From positions 62,001 through 126,000 of the forward strand of contig NZ_PGCP01000004.1 in assembly GCF_002812985.1 (NCBI RefSeq): a stretch of 64,000 bases of DNA, written 5' to 3'. The notes under the pieces are model-generated. The model searched no databases. It had not been told where the DNA came from and saw nothing but the letters and a program-made list of their open reading frames with translations. Source of the DNA: Aeromonas lusitana. GTDB lineage: Bacteria; Pseudomonadota; Gammaproteobacteria; Enterobacterales; Aeromonadaceae. Within the stretch, counting starts at the first letter, position 1, and each line of letters starts with the position of its first letter. This document shows, piece after piece, positions 40,771 through 49,269 of the stretch. The position numbers and the translations under genes were made by a program.

Positions 40771-40800
40771 AAAAAGGGGAACCTCACGGTTCCCCTTTTT
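40771..40800. terminator. Bidirectional terminator between mutS and the BCCT gene
   Basis: Perfect 13-bp stem AAAAAGGGGAACC/GGTTCCCCTTTTT with a TCAC loop. Confidence 0.9.
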
Positions 40801-40823
40801 TATTGCACTTCTGAGCCGGTCCG

Positions 40824-42422
40824 TCAGGCCGGTCCGATGCGCTCCAGCAGGCTCATGTGGGAGGAGCCGTCGTGGCGCTTGAGGTTCTGCCGGTATTCGA
40901 ACTGGCGCTGGCTCTCCTGCTTGAGCCCCAGCATCAGCGAATAGCACATGGCCAGCATGATCACCGAGAACGGCAGCGCGGCTATGATGCTGGCCGCCTG
41001 CAGGGCCGCCAGTCCGCCGGACACCAGCAGTATGGCCGCCACCAGCCCCTGACCCAGACCCCAGATGGCGCGGTGCAGCACGGGGGGATCCTGATCGCCG
41101 ATGGAGAGCAGGGTGGTGATGACCAGCGTGCCCGAGTCACTGGAGGTGATGAAGTAGGTGCAGATGAGCAGGGTCAACACTCCCTTGGCAATCCAGCCGA
41201 AGGTGTCCCAGTGCAGCAGCTCCACCGTCTTGTAGAGCGCCAGGGTCACGTCCTGATTGACCGCCTCGACCACACCGCCGCCCCCGAACAGTTCGAGGTG
41301 CATGGCACTGCCGCCAAACACCGTGAGCCAGAGCATGCCGAGCAGGGAAGGCACCAGCAATACCCCGAGCACGAACTCACGGATGGTACGGCCCTTGGAG
41401 ATGCGGGCGATGAACATGCCGACAAAGGGCGCCCAGGCTATCCACCAGCCCCAATAGAAGGCGGTCCAGCTCGATTGCCAGGCCGAGGTGCCGTTGGCCT
41501 CTGTGTTGGTCCAGAAGCTCAGTTTGACGATGTTCTGCAGGTAGTCACCTATGTTCTGCACATAGGCATTGAGGATGTAGGTGGTCGGGCCCAGCACCAG
41601 GAAGAGGGCCAGCACGAAGACGCTGAGCCAGATGTTGAGCTCGGAGAGGATCTTCACCCCGCGCCCCACGCCGGACACCGCCGACAGGGTCGCGATCACA
41701 CTGATGCCGCCGATGAGCCAGAGCTGATTGGTCTGGGATATCCCCATGCCAAACATCTGGTTGAGGCCAGTGTTCATCTGGGAGACCCCAAGACCGAGCG
41801 AGGTGGCCACCCCGAACACGGTACCGAACACCGCCAGTACGTCGGCCGCATGGCCCCAGAAGCCGTAAATGCGCTCACCCAGGATGGGGTAGAGCACGGA
41901 GCGGATCGCCAGCGGCAGCTTGCGACGATAGCTGAAAAACGCCAGGGAGAGGCCGACGATCACATAGATGGCCCAGGGATGCAGACCCCAGTGGAAGAAG
42001 GTGAGGCGCATGGCAATCTGGGCCGCCTCCGGGGTCATCCCTTCGGTAATGAAAGGGTTGTTCTGCAGGTGATACATGGGCTCGGCGATGCTCCAGAACA
42101 CCAGGCCAATGCCCATGCCGGCACTGAACAACATGGAGAACCAAGCGAAGTAGCCAAACTCCGGTACCTGGTCGTCGTCGCCCAGCCGGATGCTGCCAAA
42201 GCGGCTGAACATCAGGTAGACGGCGAAGAACAGGAACAGGGCGACTACCAGAATATAGTACCACTTGAAGCCTGCAATGATGGTGTCCTTGGCGCCGGTG
42301 AACCAGGTGGCCGCCGTATCGGGATCGAACACGCCAAACAGCAGAAACAGGGTCACGACGGTGAGGGCCGTCATGGCCATGGTGGGATTGAGGCCTTTAA
42401 ACAGCCCTTTGGTTGCTCTCAT
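40824..42422 (-). CDS. BCCT-family betaine/choline-type transporter
   Basis: 532-residue inner-membrane symporter for trimethylammonium or related osmoprotectants. Twelve helices are expected; the substrate-site Trp-rich segment YWGWWIAWAPFVGMFIARIS and the GMGIGLVFWSIAEP glycine-rich helix are diagnostic. The short C-terminal tail lacks the long osmosensory domain of BetP. It starts 9 bp after the unknown gene 42432-42962, so the pair is an operon, divergent from a CosR-like regulator. In V. cholerae a cosR gene likewise neighbours the BCCT gene opuD, supporting an osmolyte role. Confidence 0.92.
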   Translation of the reverse strand: MRATKGLFKGLNPTMAMTALTVVTLFLLFGVFDPDTAATWFTGAKDTIIAGFKWYYILVVALFLFFAVYLMFSRFGSIRLGDDDQVPEFGYFAWFSMLFSAGMGIGLVFWSIAEPMYHLQNNPFITEGMTPEAAQIAMRLTFFHWGLHPWAIYVIVGLSLAFFSYRRKLPLAIRSVLYPILGERIYGFWGHAADVLAVFGTVFGVATSLGLGVSQMNTGLNQMFGMGISQTNQLWLIGGISVIATLSAVSGVGRGVKILSELNIWLSVFVLALFLVLGPTTYILNAYVQNIGDYLQNIVKLSFWTNTEANGTSAWQSSWTAFYWGWWIAWAPFVGMFIARISKGRTIREFVLGVLLVPSLLGMLWLTVFGGSAMHLELFGGGGVVEAVNQDVTLALYKTVELLHWDTFGWIAKGVLTLLICTYFITSSDSGTLVITTLLSIGDQDPPVLHRAIWGLGQGLVAAILLVSGGLAALQAASIIAALPFSVIMLAMCYSLMLGLKQESQRQFEYRQNLKRHDGSSHMSLLERIGPA

Positions 42423-42431
42423 CTGGCCTCC

Positions 42432-42962
42432 TTAGTCATGGTTGAAAAAATCTTCGCCCACATGGTCACCCGCACCACCGATGGCGCGATAGACCAGGCG
42501 ACCGGCCACCTGCTCACGGTGATCCACCAGGCTGACCGAGGGTTGACCGTTCACCGCGTGGCGCTTGCCGAGGAAGATGGCCATGGGCACACCCACATTG
42601 GAGATGCCGCTGGTGATCCAGAGCCGGTTGAAGTCGTAGGAGCCACCGATGAACTCGAGCTGGGCCAGGCCGTTGTCGAGGCCCGCCAGGTAGAAGTTCA
42701 TGGCGCTCTCGTCCGGGAAGAGGTGAACCAGCACATAGGCGTAGCGCAACTCGTTGACCAACTCCTTTAGGCTGAAAGCACCTGTCTCACTGCAGGAGAG
42801 GGGCAACTCACCGTCGTAGTGGTGCACCTTGAGGTTATTCGGGTCTTCGTCATAGGCCGGCTGATAGCGCACGAAGGCTGAGGTGTCAGGCAGTTCATAG
42901 CGTACCCGCACCACCCGCAGCTCACTTGCCAGAGACTTGATATCCAGGTCGTTCTGCATCAT
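42432..42962 (-). CDS. Conserved protein of unknown function upstream of the BCCT transporter
   Basis: 176-residue soluble protein I do not recognise. The ATG at 42962 has GAGGAG 5 bp upstream, with a second ATG directly after it. It has no signal peptide or membrane segment. Visible features include an acidic, aromatic-rich body (VRYQPAYDEDPNNLKVHHYDG, one residue trimmed here), a helix with FSLKELVNELRYAYVLVHLF, and a Gly-rich C-terminal part. Only one Cys is present. It lies 9 bp before the BCCT gene and faces the CosR-like gene, so a link to osmolyte uptake is likely, but this is inference. Confidence 0.65.
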   Translation of the reverse strand: MMQNDLDIKSLASELRVVRVRYELPDTSAFVRYQPAYDEDPNNLKVHHYDGELPLSCSETGAFSLKELVNELRYAYVLVHLFPDESAMNFYLAGLDNGLAQLEFIGGSYDFNRLWITSGISNVGVPMAIFLGKRHAVNGQPSVSLVDHREQVAGRLVYRAIGGAGDHVGEDFFNHD

Positions 42963-43108
42963 TTCGCTCCTCAAATATCGACTTAAATTTCGAAAACAGC
43001 GCGACAACCTAACACAAAATTAATTAGAGCAGAAATGATTACACCAAAAACCATATTGACCTTGTGTAGAATTAGGCGGAAAATTCTGCGCCTCTCAACT
43101 ACCAGGCC

Positions 43109-43603
43109 ATGAGCCGGATCCCCGTGGAAAAACATGATGAAGTGCTGATCGCACTGCGCCAGATCATCCGAGCCATCGACATGCACTCCAAACGCTTGAT
43201 CAAGGAAGCCGGGCTGACCTCGCCGCAGCTCTTGCTGCTCAAGGGGATCGACGAGTTGGGGCAGATCTCCATGCGCCAGCTGGCGGATCACACCAACATG
43301 AGCCAGGCCACCGCCACCACCATCATGGACCGACTCGAGAGCCGCCAACTGGTGCAGCGCATCCGCAGCAACACCGACAAGCGCAAGGTGCACGCGACAC
43401 TGACTGACGCAGGCCGTGCCCTGCTGGCACAGGCGCCGACCCCATTGCAGGAGAGTTTCATCCAGCGCTTCCAGGCCCTGGAAACCTGGGAACAGGGTCT
43501 GCTGCTCTCATCCCTGCAGCGCATCTCGGCCATGATGAATGCCGATGGCATAGACGCCGCTCCCGTGCTGAGCGTCAGGCCCCTTACCGAAGAGCGGGCA
43601 TGA
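43109..43603 (+). CDS. MarR-family regulator, CosR/EctR-like
   Basis: 164-residue winged-helix dimer. The N-terminal VLIALRQIIRAIDMHSKRLIKEAGLTSPQ and wing region MSQATATTIMDRLESRQLVQR with NTDKRKVHATLTDAG closely resemble Vibrio CosR and EctR1, regulators of compatible-solute synthesis and uptake genes. It diverges from the unknown gene plus BCCT transporter, its probable targets. The 146-bp intergenic region is AT-rich and contains an imperfect palindrome GCGGAAAATTCTGCGC (43075-43090), a candidate operator. Confidence 0.82.
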   Translation: MSRIPVEKHDEVLIALRQIIRAIDMHSKRLIKEAGLTSPQLLLLKGIDELGQISMRQLADHTNMSQATATTIMDRLESRQLVQRIRSNTDKRKVHATLTDAGRALLAQAPTPLQESFIQRFQALETWEQGLLLSSLQRISAMMNADGIDAAPVLSVRPLTEERA

Positions 43604-43620
43604 GTCAGCAATAGACATAA

Positions 43621-43647
43621 AAAAAGCTCCCGAATGGGAGCTTTTTT
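43621..43647. terminator. Bidirectional terminator between the MarR gene and yjaG
   Basis: AAAAAGCTCCC/GGGAGCTTTTTT with a GAAT loop. Confidence 0.88.
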
Positions 43648-43668
43648 GCAGGGATCCTGAAGCTGGGA

Positions 43669-44250
43669 TCACTCTTCCAGGCTGATGCCTATGTTGGAGA
43701 CGCCATCCTGGGCCGCAAACGTGCGGATCTCCAGAATACGGTCGCTGTCGCGCTCATGGGCAACCCGCTTGAGCAGCTCGACCTGGAACTCCAGCTCGGC
43801 TTCGATGTACTCGTGCTCGTACAGCTCTTCCTCGGTCAGCTCGCGTCCTTCCAGCATGTCGATGAAACCGGCCACGGTTCCCACCGAGGCATGGCTGGCA
43901 TCTTCGGCCTCTTCACCCACCCGGCAGATCACCGAGTTGTAGGCGCAGCCCAGCGCCACGCAGGCATCCAGCGCAGGATAGGCACCATAGGATTCAAACT
44001 TGCCAGGCTCGGGAATATAGACCTCAAACGCCTCCAGAATGGCTCCCAGATTGACGCGGGATCCCTTCACCGTGAGGTAGTTCCACATCTGATCCAGAGC
44101 ATGGCGAAACGCCTTGGCGTCGCCGAAACCGGCGGCCTGGGTAAACAGCGCATAGTTGGGGTACATGCGCTCCGCCAGCGCCAGGGTGTAGACGGTCTGT
44201 TGCCAAGGCTGTAACTCGGCCAGTCGCTTATAAAACTTGTCACCAAACAC
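43669..44250 (-). CDS. yjaG: YjaG-like protein (DUF416)
   Basis: 193-residue cytosolic protein of unknown function. It starts with GTG at 44250 after AAGGA; this gives the length of E. coli YjaG (196), whereas an earlier in-frame ATG adds 24 unrelated residues. Family blocks: ERMYPNYALFTQAAGFGD, YPALDACVALGCAYN and the C-terminal SNIGI. It lies between a terminator and the divergent dehydrogenase gene. Confidence 0.85.
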   Translation of the reverse strand: MFGDKFYKRLAELQPWQQTVYTLALAERMYPNYALFTQAAGFGDAKAFRHALDQMWNYLTVKGSRVNLGAILEAFEVYIPEPGKFESYGAYPALDACVALGCAYNSVICRVGEEAEDASHASVGTVAGFIDMLEGRELTEEELYEHEYIEAELEFQVELLKRVAHERDSDRILEIRTFAAQDGVSNIGISLEE

Positions 44251-44411
44251 TGGAGTCGGATCCTTTGCAAAATGTGGGGCAGATTGTAGCCCACGAGGGA
44301 CCCGGCGAAAACGAAAAAGCACCCTGGTCGGCTATCTTGCCCGATCAACTGGGGTAAGATGAGGACAGAACCTTCCTCCGCCGTGCCGTAAACATGATAA
44401 GGAACAAGAGT

Positions 44412-45356
44412 ATGAGTCAACGTACCCTGCTTCTGCTCAGCCAGGACAACACCCATTATGAACGCCTGCTCAAGGCGGCCCATCTCCCCCATCTGCGCAT
44501 TCTACGGGCCGACAACCAGCAAGAGGCCGAACGGCTGATCGGGGAGGCGCACATCCTGATGGCCGAGCCGGCCCGCGCCAAGCCCCTGCTGCCCAAGGCT
44601 GGCAAGCTCGGCTGGCTGCAATCCACCTATGCCGGGGTCGACGTGCTGCTGGACGCCAGCAGCCGCCGCGATTACCTGCTGACCAATGTGCGCGGCATCT
44701 TCGGACCGCTGATGAGCGAATACGTGTTTGGCCACCTGCTCAGCCTGACCCGCCAGCTGCCGCTCTATCGCGAACAACAGCAGCTCAAGACCTGGCAGAG
44801 CCACCCCTATCAGGGGCTCAGGGGCAAGACACTGCTGCTGCTCGGCACCGGCAGCATAGGCCAGCACATAGCCCACACCGGCAAGCACTTCGGCATGAAG
44901 GTGCTTGGCATCAGCCACAGCGGCCGTGAGCGAGCGGGCTTCGATCAGGTATATCAATTACCGGCACTGAACAAGATGCTGGCCAAGGCCGATGTCATCG
45001 TCAGCGTGCTGCCGGCGACCCGCGAGACCCGTCACCTGTTCACCTCCGAGCGCTTCAACCATTGCAAGCCGGACGCCATCTTCTTCAACGTCGGCCGGGG
45101 CAATGCCGTGCACGAAGGGGATCTGCTGGCGGCACTGCGCACCGGCAAGCTCGGCATGGCGGTACTTGACGTGTTCGAGCAGGAGCCCCTGCCCGCCGAC
45201 AGCCAACTCTGGCATCAGCCCAATCTCATCATCACACCCCACAACAGCGCCTACAGCTTCCCGGAAGACGTGGCCCAGATCTTCATTCGCAACTACATCC
45301 GCTTCATCGACGGCCAGCAGCTCGATGGACGCATCGACTTCGACAAAGGCTACTGA
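44412..45356 (+). CDS. D-2-hydroxyacid dehydrogenase family protein
   Basis: 314-residue NAD(P)-dependent oxidoreductase. The Rossmann motif is LLLGTGSIGQHIAHTGKHFG (about 144-163). Catalytic residues: Arg in VGRGNAVHEGDLL, Glu in DVFEQEPLP and His in TPHNSAYSFPED. It resembles YcdW/GhrA-type glyoxylate/hydroxypyruvate reductases more than PdxB or SerA; the substrate is not fixed. The ATG at 44412 (AAGGA upstream) is preferred over one six codons earlier. Confidence 0.85.
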   Translation: MSQRTLLLLSQDNTHYERLLKAAHLPHLRILRADNQQEAERLIGEAHILMAEPARAKPLLPKAGKLGWLQSTYAGVDVLLDASSRRDYLLTNVRGIFGPLMSEYVFGHLLSLTRQLPLYREQQQLKTWQSHPYQGLRGKTLLLLGTGSIGQHIAHTGKHFGMKVLGISHSGRERAGFDQVYQLPALNKMLAKADVIVSVLPATRETRHLFTSERFNHCKPDAIFFNVGRGNAVHEGDLLAALRTGKLGMAVLDVFEQEPLPADSQLWHQPNLIITPHNSAYSFPEDVAQIFIRNYIRFIDGQQLDGRIDFDKGY

Positions 45357-45370
45357 GCCCAAACGGCAAC

Positions 45371-45403
45371 AAAAAGGCCCCGCCAAACTGGCGGGGCCTT
45401 TTT
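45371..45403. terminator. Bidirectional terminator between the dehydrogenase and mepM
   Basis: 14-bp perfect stem AAAAAGGCCCCGCC/GGCGGGGCCTTTTT with a 5-nt loop. Confidence 0.92.
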
Positions 45404-45424
45404 CTATCCGGGAAAGAGGGAGGG

Positions 45425-46762
45425 TCAACCCGCCTCCATCTCCTGGCGATAGCTCTTCACCTTGGCGAGGAACTGGCGCTTGTCCTTGCCGCTCAAGGGC
45501 TCGGCCATCGGCAGCTTGACCTTCATGGGGTCCACCGGGCGGTTGTTGATCCGCACCTCATAGTGCAGGTGTGCACCGGTGGAGCGACCCGTGTTGCCGG
45601 AGAGCGCAATCTTGTCCCCCATCTTCACCTTCTGGCCTGGTTTCACCAGCAGCTTGCTCAGGTGCAGATAGCGGGTCATCAGGGTGCGGCCATGCTTGAT
45701 CACCACATAGGTACCGGCCAGCGGGTGGCGGGTGGCCTTGAGCACGACACCGTCACCGGTGGCCATGACAGCTGTGCCCACCGGCAGGGCGAAGTCGGTA
45801 CCCTCGTGGGGACGAACCTGCCCCGTGATGGGGTGGCGTCGGGCGGGGTTGAAGCTGGAGCTCACCCGATAACGGCTGTGGGTCGGATAACGGCGGAAGC
45901 CGCGCTCCAAACTGTTTGCCTCGCCGTCATAATAGTTGCCATCTTCCGACAGCCAGGCAGACACATTCTTGCCCTGGCTGAACACTTCGACTCCCAACAA
46001 TTGGGTGTTGCCCGTACTCTTGCCCTCGACCGTCTCCTGACGCACCAGGACCTTGAACTTGTCACCCTTTTGCAGATCTTTGGCGAAGTTCATCCGCCAC
46101 TGGAACAGGTTGGCAATCTTCTGGATGTGGTTCGCCGGGATCCCTGCATTGCGGGCGCTGACGTAGAAGCTGCCATTGATGACACCGTCATAACTCTTCT
46201 TCTGCCACACCACCTCTTCATTGAGCATGTTGGCGCTGTAGGTATCGTCGGTACGCTCCAGCACCAGGGTCTGCTTGATGTTCAGGCGGATCTTGAGCTG
46301 CTGCAGTATGTTGTCCTGATCGATCAGCAACTCTATGGTCTGGCCGGGCTTGAGGCGCGCCAGATTGTTCTTGGCGTCCGCATCCAGCACCTTGTAGAGG
46401 GTGGTGGTGGAGAGCCCAAGGTTGTTGAAGATGGTGGTCAGGTTTTCACCGTTACGCACCCTGTAATCCTGCCACTGGGGGGTGGCATCGGCCGGGATGT
46501 CATCTTCCGGGGCCGCGGCCTCCACCAGTTCGTGATCCGGGATGTCGTTGAAGTCGGTGTTGTCTTCATTGGTTGCTGTGCCAGTGGTGGCAATCGGCAA
46601 CTCCAGACGCAATGGCCGCTCCAGGATGTCACCTGGGGCTGGCAAAACGGCTACCGCTGACAGCGTCATGGCCGTGAGCAATAGCATGGCGTAAAAATGC
46701 TTGCGGGGAACCGGGGGTTCCCAGTTGGCAGCCTGTGCTACCAAGGGACGGAGACGTTTCAT
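45425..46762 (-). CDS. mepM: M23 peptidoglycan endopeptidase (MepM-like)
   Basis: 445-residue membrane-anchored murein hydrolase cutting D-Ala-mDAP crosslinks. The ATG at 46762 has AGGA 6 bp upstream; an in-frame ATG five codons earlier has no site. A membrane anchor at about 25-45 is followed by a LysM/OapA-like domain (about 95-145, DYRVRNGENLTTIFNNLG), an intermediate domain, and the C-terminal LytM fold with zinc ligands in HEGTDFALPVGT and HLHYEVR. In E. coli mepM lies next to znuA; here a LapDG cassette separates them. Confidence 0.9.
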   Translation of the reverse strand: MKRLRPLVAQAANWEPPVPRKHFYAMLLLTAMTLSAVAVLPAPGDILERPLRLELPIATTGTATNEDNTDFNDIPDHELVEAAAPEDDIPADATPQWQDYRVRNGENLTTIFNNLGLSTTTLYKVLDADAKNNLARLKPGQTIELLIDQDNILQQLKIRLNIKQTLVLERTDDTYSANMLNEEVVWQKKSYDGVINGSFYVSARNAGIPANHIQKIANLFQWRMNFAKDLQKGDKFKVLVRQETVEGKSTGNTQLLGVEVFSQGKNVSAWLSEDGNYYDGEANSLERGFRRYPTHSRYRVSSSFNPARRHPITGQVRPHEGTDFALPVGTAVMATGDGVVLKATRHPLAGTYVVIKHGRTLMTRYLHLSKLLVKPGQKVKMGDKIALSGNTGRSTGAHLHYEVRINNRPVDPMKVKLPMAEPLSGKDKRQFLAKVKSYRQEMEAG

Positions 46763-47032
46763 CCGCTTTCCTGTCATTAGATCTAAGGGTGGTGTTAGTC
46801 GGTCTGTCTTTATGATTTTTTATTATTAAAACCAAATGTCTGGGTTTTAGACCTAAATACTTACAAAAAGTTCATAGCAATCTGCATGAACCTCACATTT
46901 TATGCATAACCTTCCTTTATGGGCAGAAATGATCGCCTCGATTAACCATTTTTTTCTATTTTTAAGAACCGGGTCCGGTTGTTTCCGGCCTTCAGCCGTC
47001 TGATGTTGCAAAAACATTTCCATGGAGTGGGT

Positions 47033-48331
47033 ATGTCATTAGCAAGATTGTTAAATGTAATCATCCTGATCCTGTTCGCCGTCGGCGCCATCCTGCTGTT
47101 CATGCTGGAGATCACCACGGTACGGCAATCCATCCTCGATCAGATGTCGGCCAACCTGGAGACAGCCATCACGGCCCTCGGCCTGGTGCTGCAAGGCACC
47201 CTGCTCAACGATGACAAGGTGTTGGCAGAGACCATAGTCAACGCCATGTTCGATGGCGGCTTCGTCAGCTCGGTCACCCTGATGGATCCGGACGGACAAC
47301 TGCTGTTCCAGAAGGCATTCCACACGGCGCAGCAGAACATTCCCGGCTGGCTGCCAACCGTCATCGCCATGCCGCCGGTCAAGGTGGAGCAGGAGCTCAC
47401 CGATGGCTGGCGCATCCTGGGCACTCTCACCCTGGTGGGGCATGAGGGCTATGCCTACCAGCACCTGTGGAACGCCATCAGCCGCACCGGGATGGCGCTG
47501 CTCGGCGGCCTGCTGGTGCTGACCCTGATCATCCAGTGGGTCTGCAACCGCCTGTTGCGCCCCCTCGAGCAGGTCAATCTGCAACTGCTGCAGGTACGCA
47601 AACGCCAGTTCAGCGGCAACCTGCCCACCCCCTGGCTGCGGGAGTTGCAGGAAGTCGTGGCTTCCATCAATCAGCTGGTCTCCGAGCGCAAACGGGACCT
47701 GCTGCAACAGCGGCTCAAGATCACCCAGCTCGGCAAGCAGCTCGATACCTCCACTAGCCAACCCCTGATGGCATTGGCGGAGACCGCCAGCGGCATGTAT
47801 CTGCAGCACTTCGTCTCCACTCAGGGGGAGATCCGGCTATACAGCCGGCTGTTGCCCCGCACACCACCGAGCACGGACAGCTCACCGGACGAGATCAAGG
47901 TCCTGCTCAACGCCTGGCTTGCCCAGAAGGCAGAGGGGATCCAGCTCCCCCTCAGCCTGCTTTCTCATCCCGATTGGGCGCAATTCGCCTCGTCGTTGAC
48001 CAGCGGCAAGGGCAAGACCCTGGACTGGCGCTGGGATCTGACCAGCTTCCCGCCCTTGGCCGAGGAGCGGCTGACGGCCCTGCAAGCCCAAGGGGTCGAG
48101 ATGGCATTTAGCAACGTGCCCATGAGCAACGACAACCTGACCAGACTCGATCCAGTCAAACCTGTCTTCATCAGCTGCCAGCTGACCCAGGCGCCGCTTT
48201 ACTGGAACCTGCTCTCCCAGTGTCTGCATGCCTCCGGCTATACCCTGCTGGCGGAAGCCAGCGAGGTGAACGACATCGACACCCTGCGCAGCTGGGGCAT
48301 CGACGGCTATGCCAGCCAGGAGGCATCATGA
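47033..48331 (+). CDS. LapD-like transmembrane protein lacking GGDEF, with degenerate EAL-like C-terminus
   Basis: 432-residue inner-membrane protein. The ATG at 47033 follows GGAGTGG. Helix 1 (about 5-25), a periplasmic LapD_MoxY_N-type domain (about 26-148, with ETAITALGLVLQGTLLNDD and GGFVSSVTLMDPDG) and helix 2 (153-172) match LapD. A HAMP-like segment (RLLRPLEQVNLQLLQV, about 173-220) follows. LapD then normally has GGDEF and EAL domains of about 400 residues; here only about 210 remain. Their end (SGYTLLAEASEVNDIDTLRSWGIDGY) resembles the last strands of an EAL domain, without EAL, DDFG or other catalytic motifs. It overlaps the next gene by ATGA. Confidence 0.75.
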   Translation: MSLARLLNVIILILFAVGAILLFMLEITTVRQSILDQMSANLETAITALGLVLQGTLLNDDKVLAETIVNAMFDGGFVSSVTLMDPDGQLLFQKAFHTAQQNIPGWLPTVIAMPPVKVEQELTDGWRILGTLTLVGHEGYAYQHLWNAISRTGMALLGGLLVLTLIIQWVCNRLLRPLEQVNLQLLQVRKRQFSGNLPTPWLRELQEVVASINQLVSERKRDLLQQRLKITQLGKQLDTSTSQPLMALAETASGMYLQHFVSTQGEIRLYSRLLPRTPPSTDSSPDEIKVLLNAWLAQKAEGIQLPLSLLSHPDWAQFASSLTSGKGKTLDWRWDLTSFPPLAEERLTALQAQGVEMAFSNVPMSNDNLTRLDPVKPVFISCQLTQAPLYWNLLSQCLHASGYTLLAEASEVNDIDTLRSWGIDGYASQEAS

Positions 48332-49269
48332 GACTCCCCTTATTGTTGCTCGCCCTGCTGTGGCAGCCCTTCTCCCAGGCCAATACCGTCGCCATCGGCA
48401 CTGGGGGTGAACAAGGCATCTACTATCAGGTCATCAAGGAGTTCTGCCGACTGGCCAGCAAGAGTGACCCAGACCTGCAATGCAAACTGCAGGCCAGCTC
48501 GGGTTCCATCGAGAATCTGCGCATGCTGCAGGCTGGAGAAATCCCCTACGCTCTGGTGCAATCCGACTGGCTCTATCAGGCCAGCCATGGCAGCGGCCCC
48601 TTCACCAAACAACCCCAACCCGAGTTGAGGGCCCTCTTCGCGACCCATGCCGAACCTTTCACCATAGTGGTGCGAGCCGACGGCGACATCACCGGATTGG
48701 AGCAACTCAAGCTGGCTCCCATCGACATGGGGCTCAAGAGCTCGGGCACCCGCCAGACTGCCCTTGCACTGTTTTCCATACTGGGGGCCACCGAGCAGGA
48801 TCTGGATCTGAAGAGCGTGGCCAACCAGGCCGAGGCGCTGTGCAGCAAGCAGATAGATGCCTATGGATTGGTCATGGGGCACCCGAACCGGATCGTGCTG
48901 GAGACGGCCAAGCGCTGTGCCATCCGCTTCCTGCCCATTGAGGGAGAAGCGCGGGATAAGCTGTTGCAGGGGGTAAAATTCTATCAACGCAGTCAGGTGC
49001 CGGCGCGCATCTATCCCGGCAACCTCAAGGCCACCCCCACCTTCGCCATCGCCGCTACCCTGGTGACCAATGCCAGCACGGCAGATGCCGACGTTTATCG
49101 CCTCACCAAAGCCATGCTGAGCCAGCAGACCAGTTTCAACGAGCAGACTTATGGCTACGCCAACCTGTTCCACAAGGCACGCAACAAGATTGGCCCTGTA
49201 CTGAGCGTCGAGCAGCATCCGGGAGCAGCAAGGTATTTTGAGGAGTTGAAGGCGGCGGGCAAGTTATAG
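48328..49269 (+). CDS. TAXI-family periplasmic solute-binding protein
   Basis: 313-residue secreted binding protein of the TRAP-associated extracytoplasmic immunogenic (TAXI) type. The signal peptide is MRLPLLLLALLWQPFSQA. The mature protein starts with NTVAIGTGGEQGIYYQV, then SSGSIENLRMLQAGEIPYALVQSD, the usual TAXI ligand-binding signatures for acidic amino acids or dicarboxylates. Four Cys residues are present. No TRAP membrane subunits are nearby. The start overlaps the LapD-like stop (ATGA), so the two are translationally coupled, suggesting it is a sensor for that protein. It ends 6 bp inside the convergent lapG gene. Confidence 0.82.
   Translation: MRLPLLLLALLWQPFSQANTVAIGTGGEQGIYYQVIKEFCRLASKSDPDLQCKLQASSGSIENLRMLQAGEIPYALVQSDWLYQASHGSGPFTKQPQPELRALFATHAEPFTIVVRADGDITGLEQLKLAPIDMGLKSSGTRQTALALFSILGATEQDLDLKSVANQAEALCSKQIDAYGLVMGHPNRIVLETAKRCAIRFLPIEGEARDKLLQGVKFYQRSQVPARIYPGNLKATPTFAIAATLVTNASTADADVYRLTKAMLSQQTSFNEQTYGYANLFHKARNKIGPVLSVEQHPGAARYFEELKAAGKL

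Noticed and set aside
40800..40835. Short repeat of CCGGTCCG at the BCCT gene end, considered as another tail scar
   Set aside because: Only about 11 bp match and the copy is not in phase with a stop codon, so chance is sufficient.
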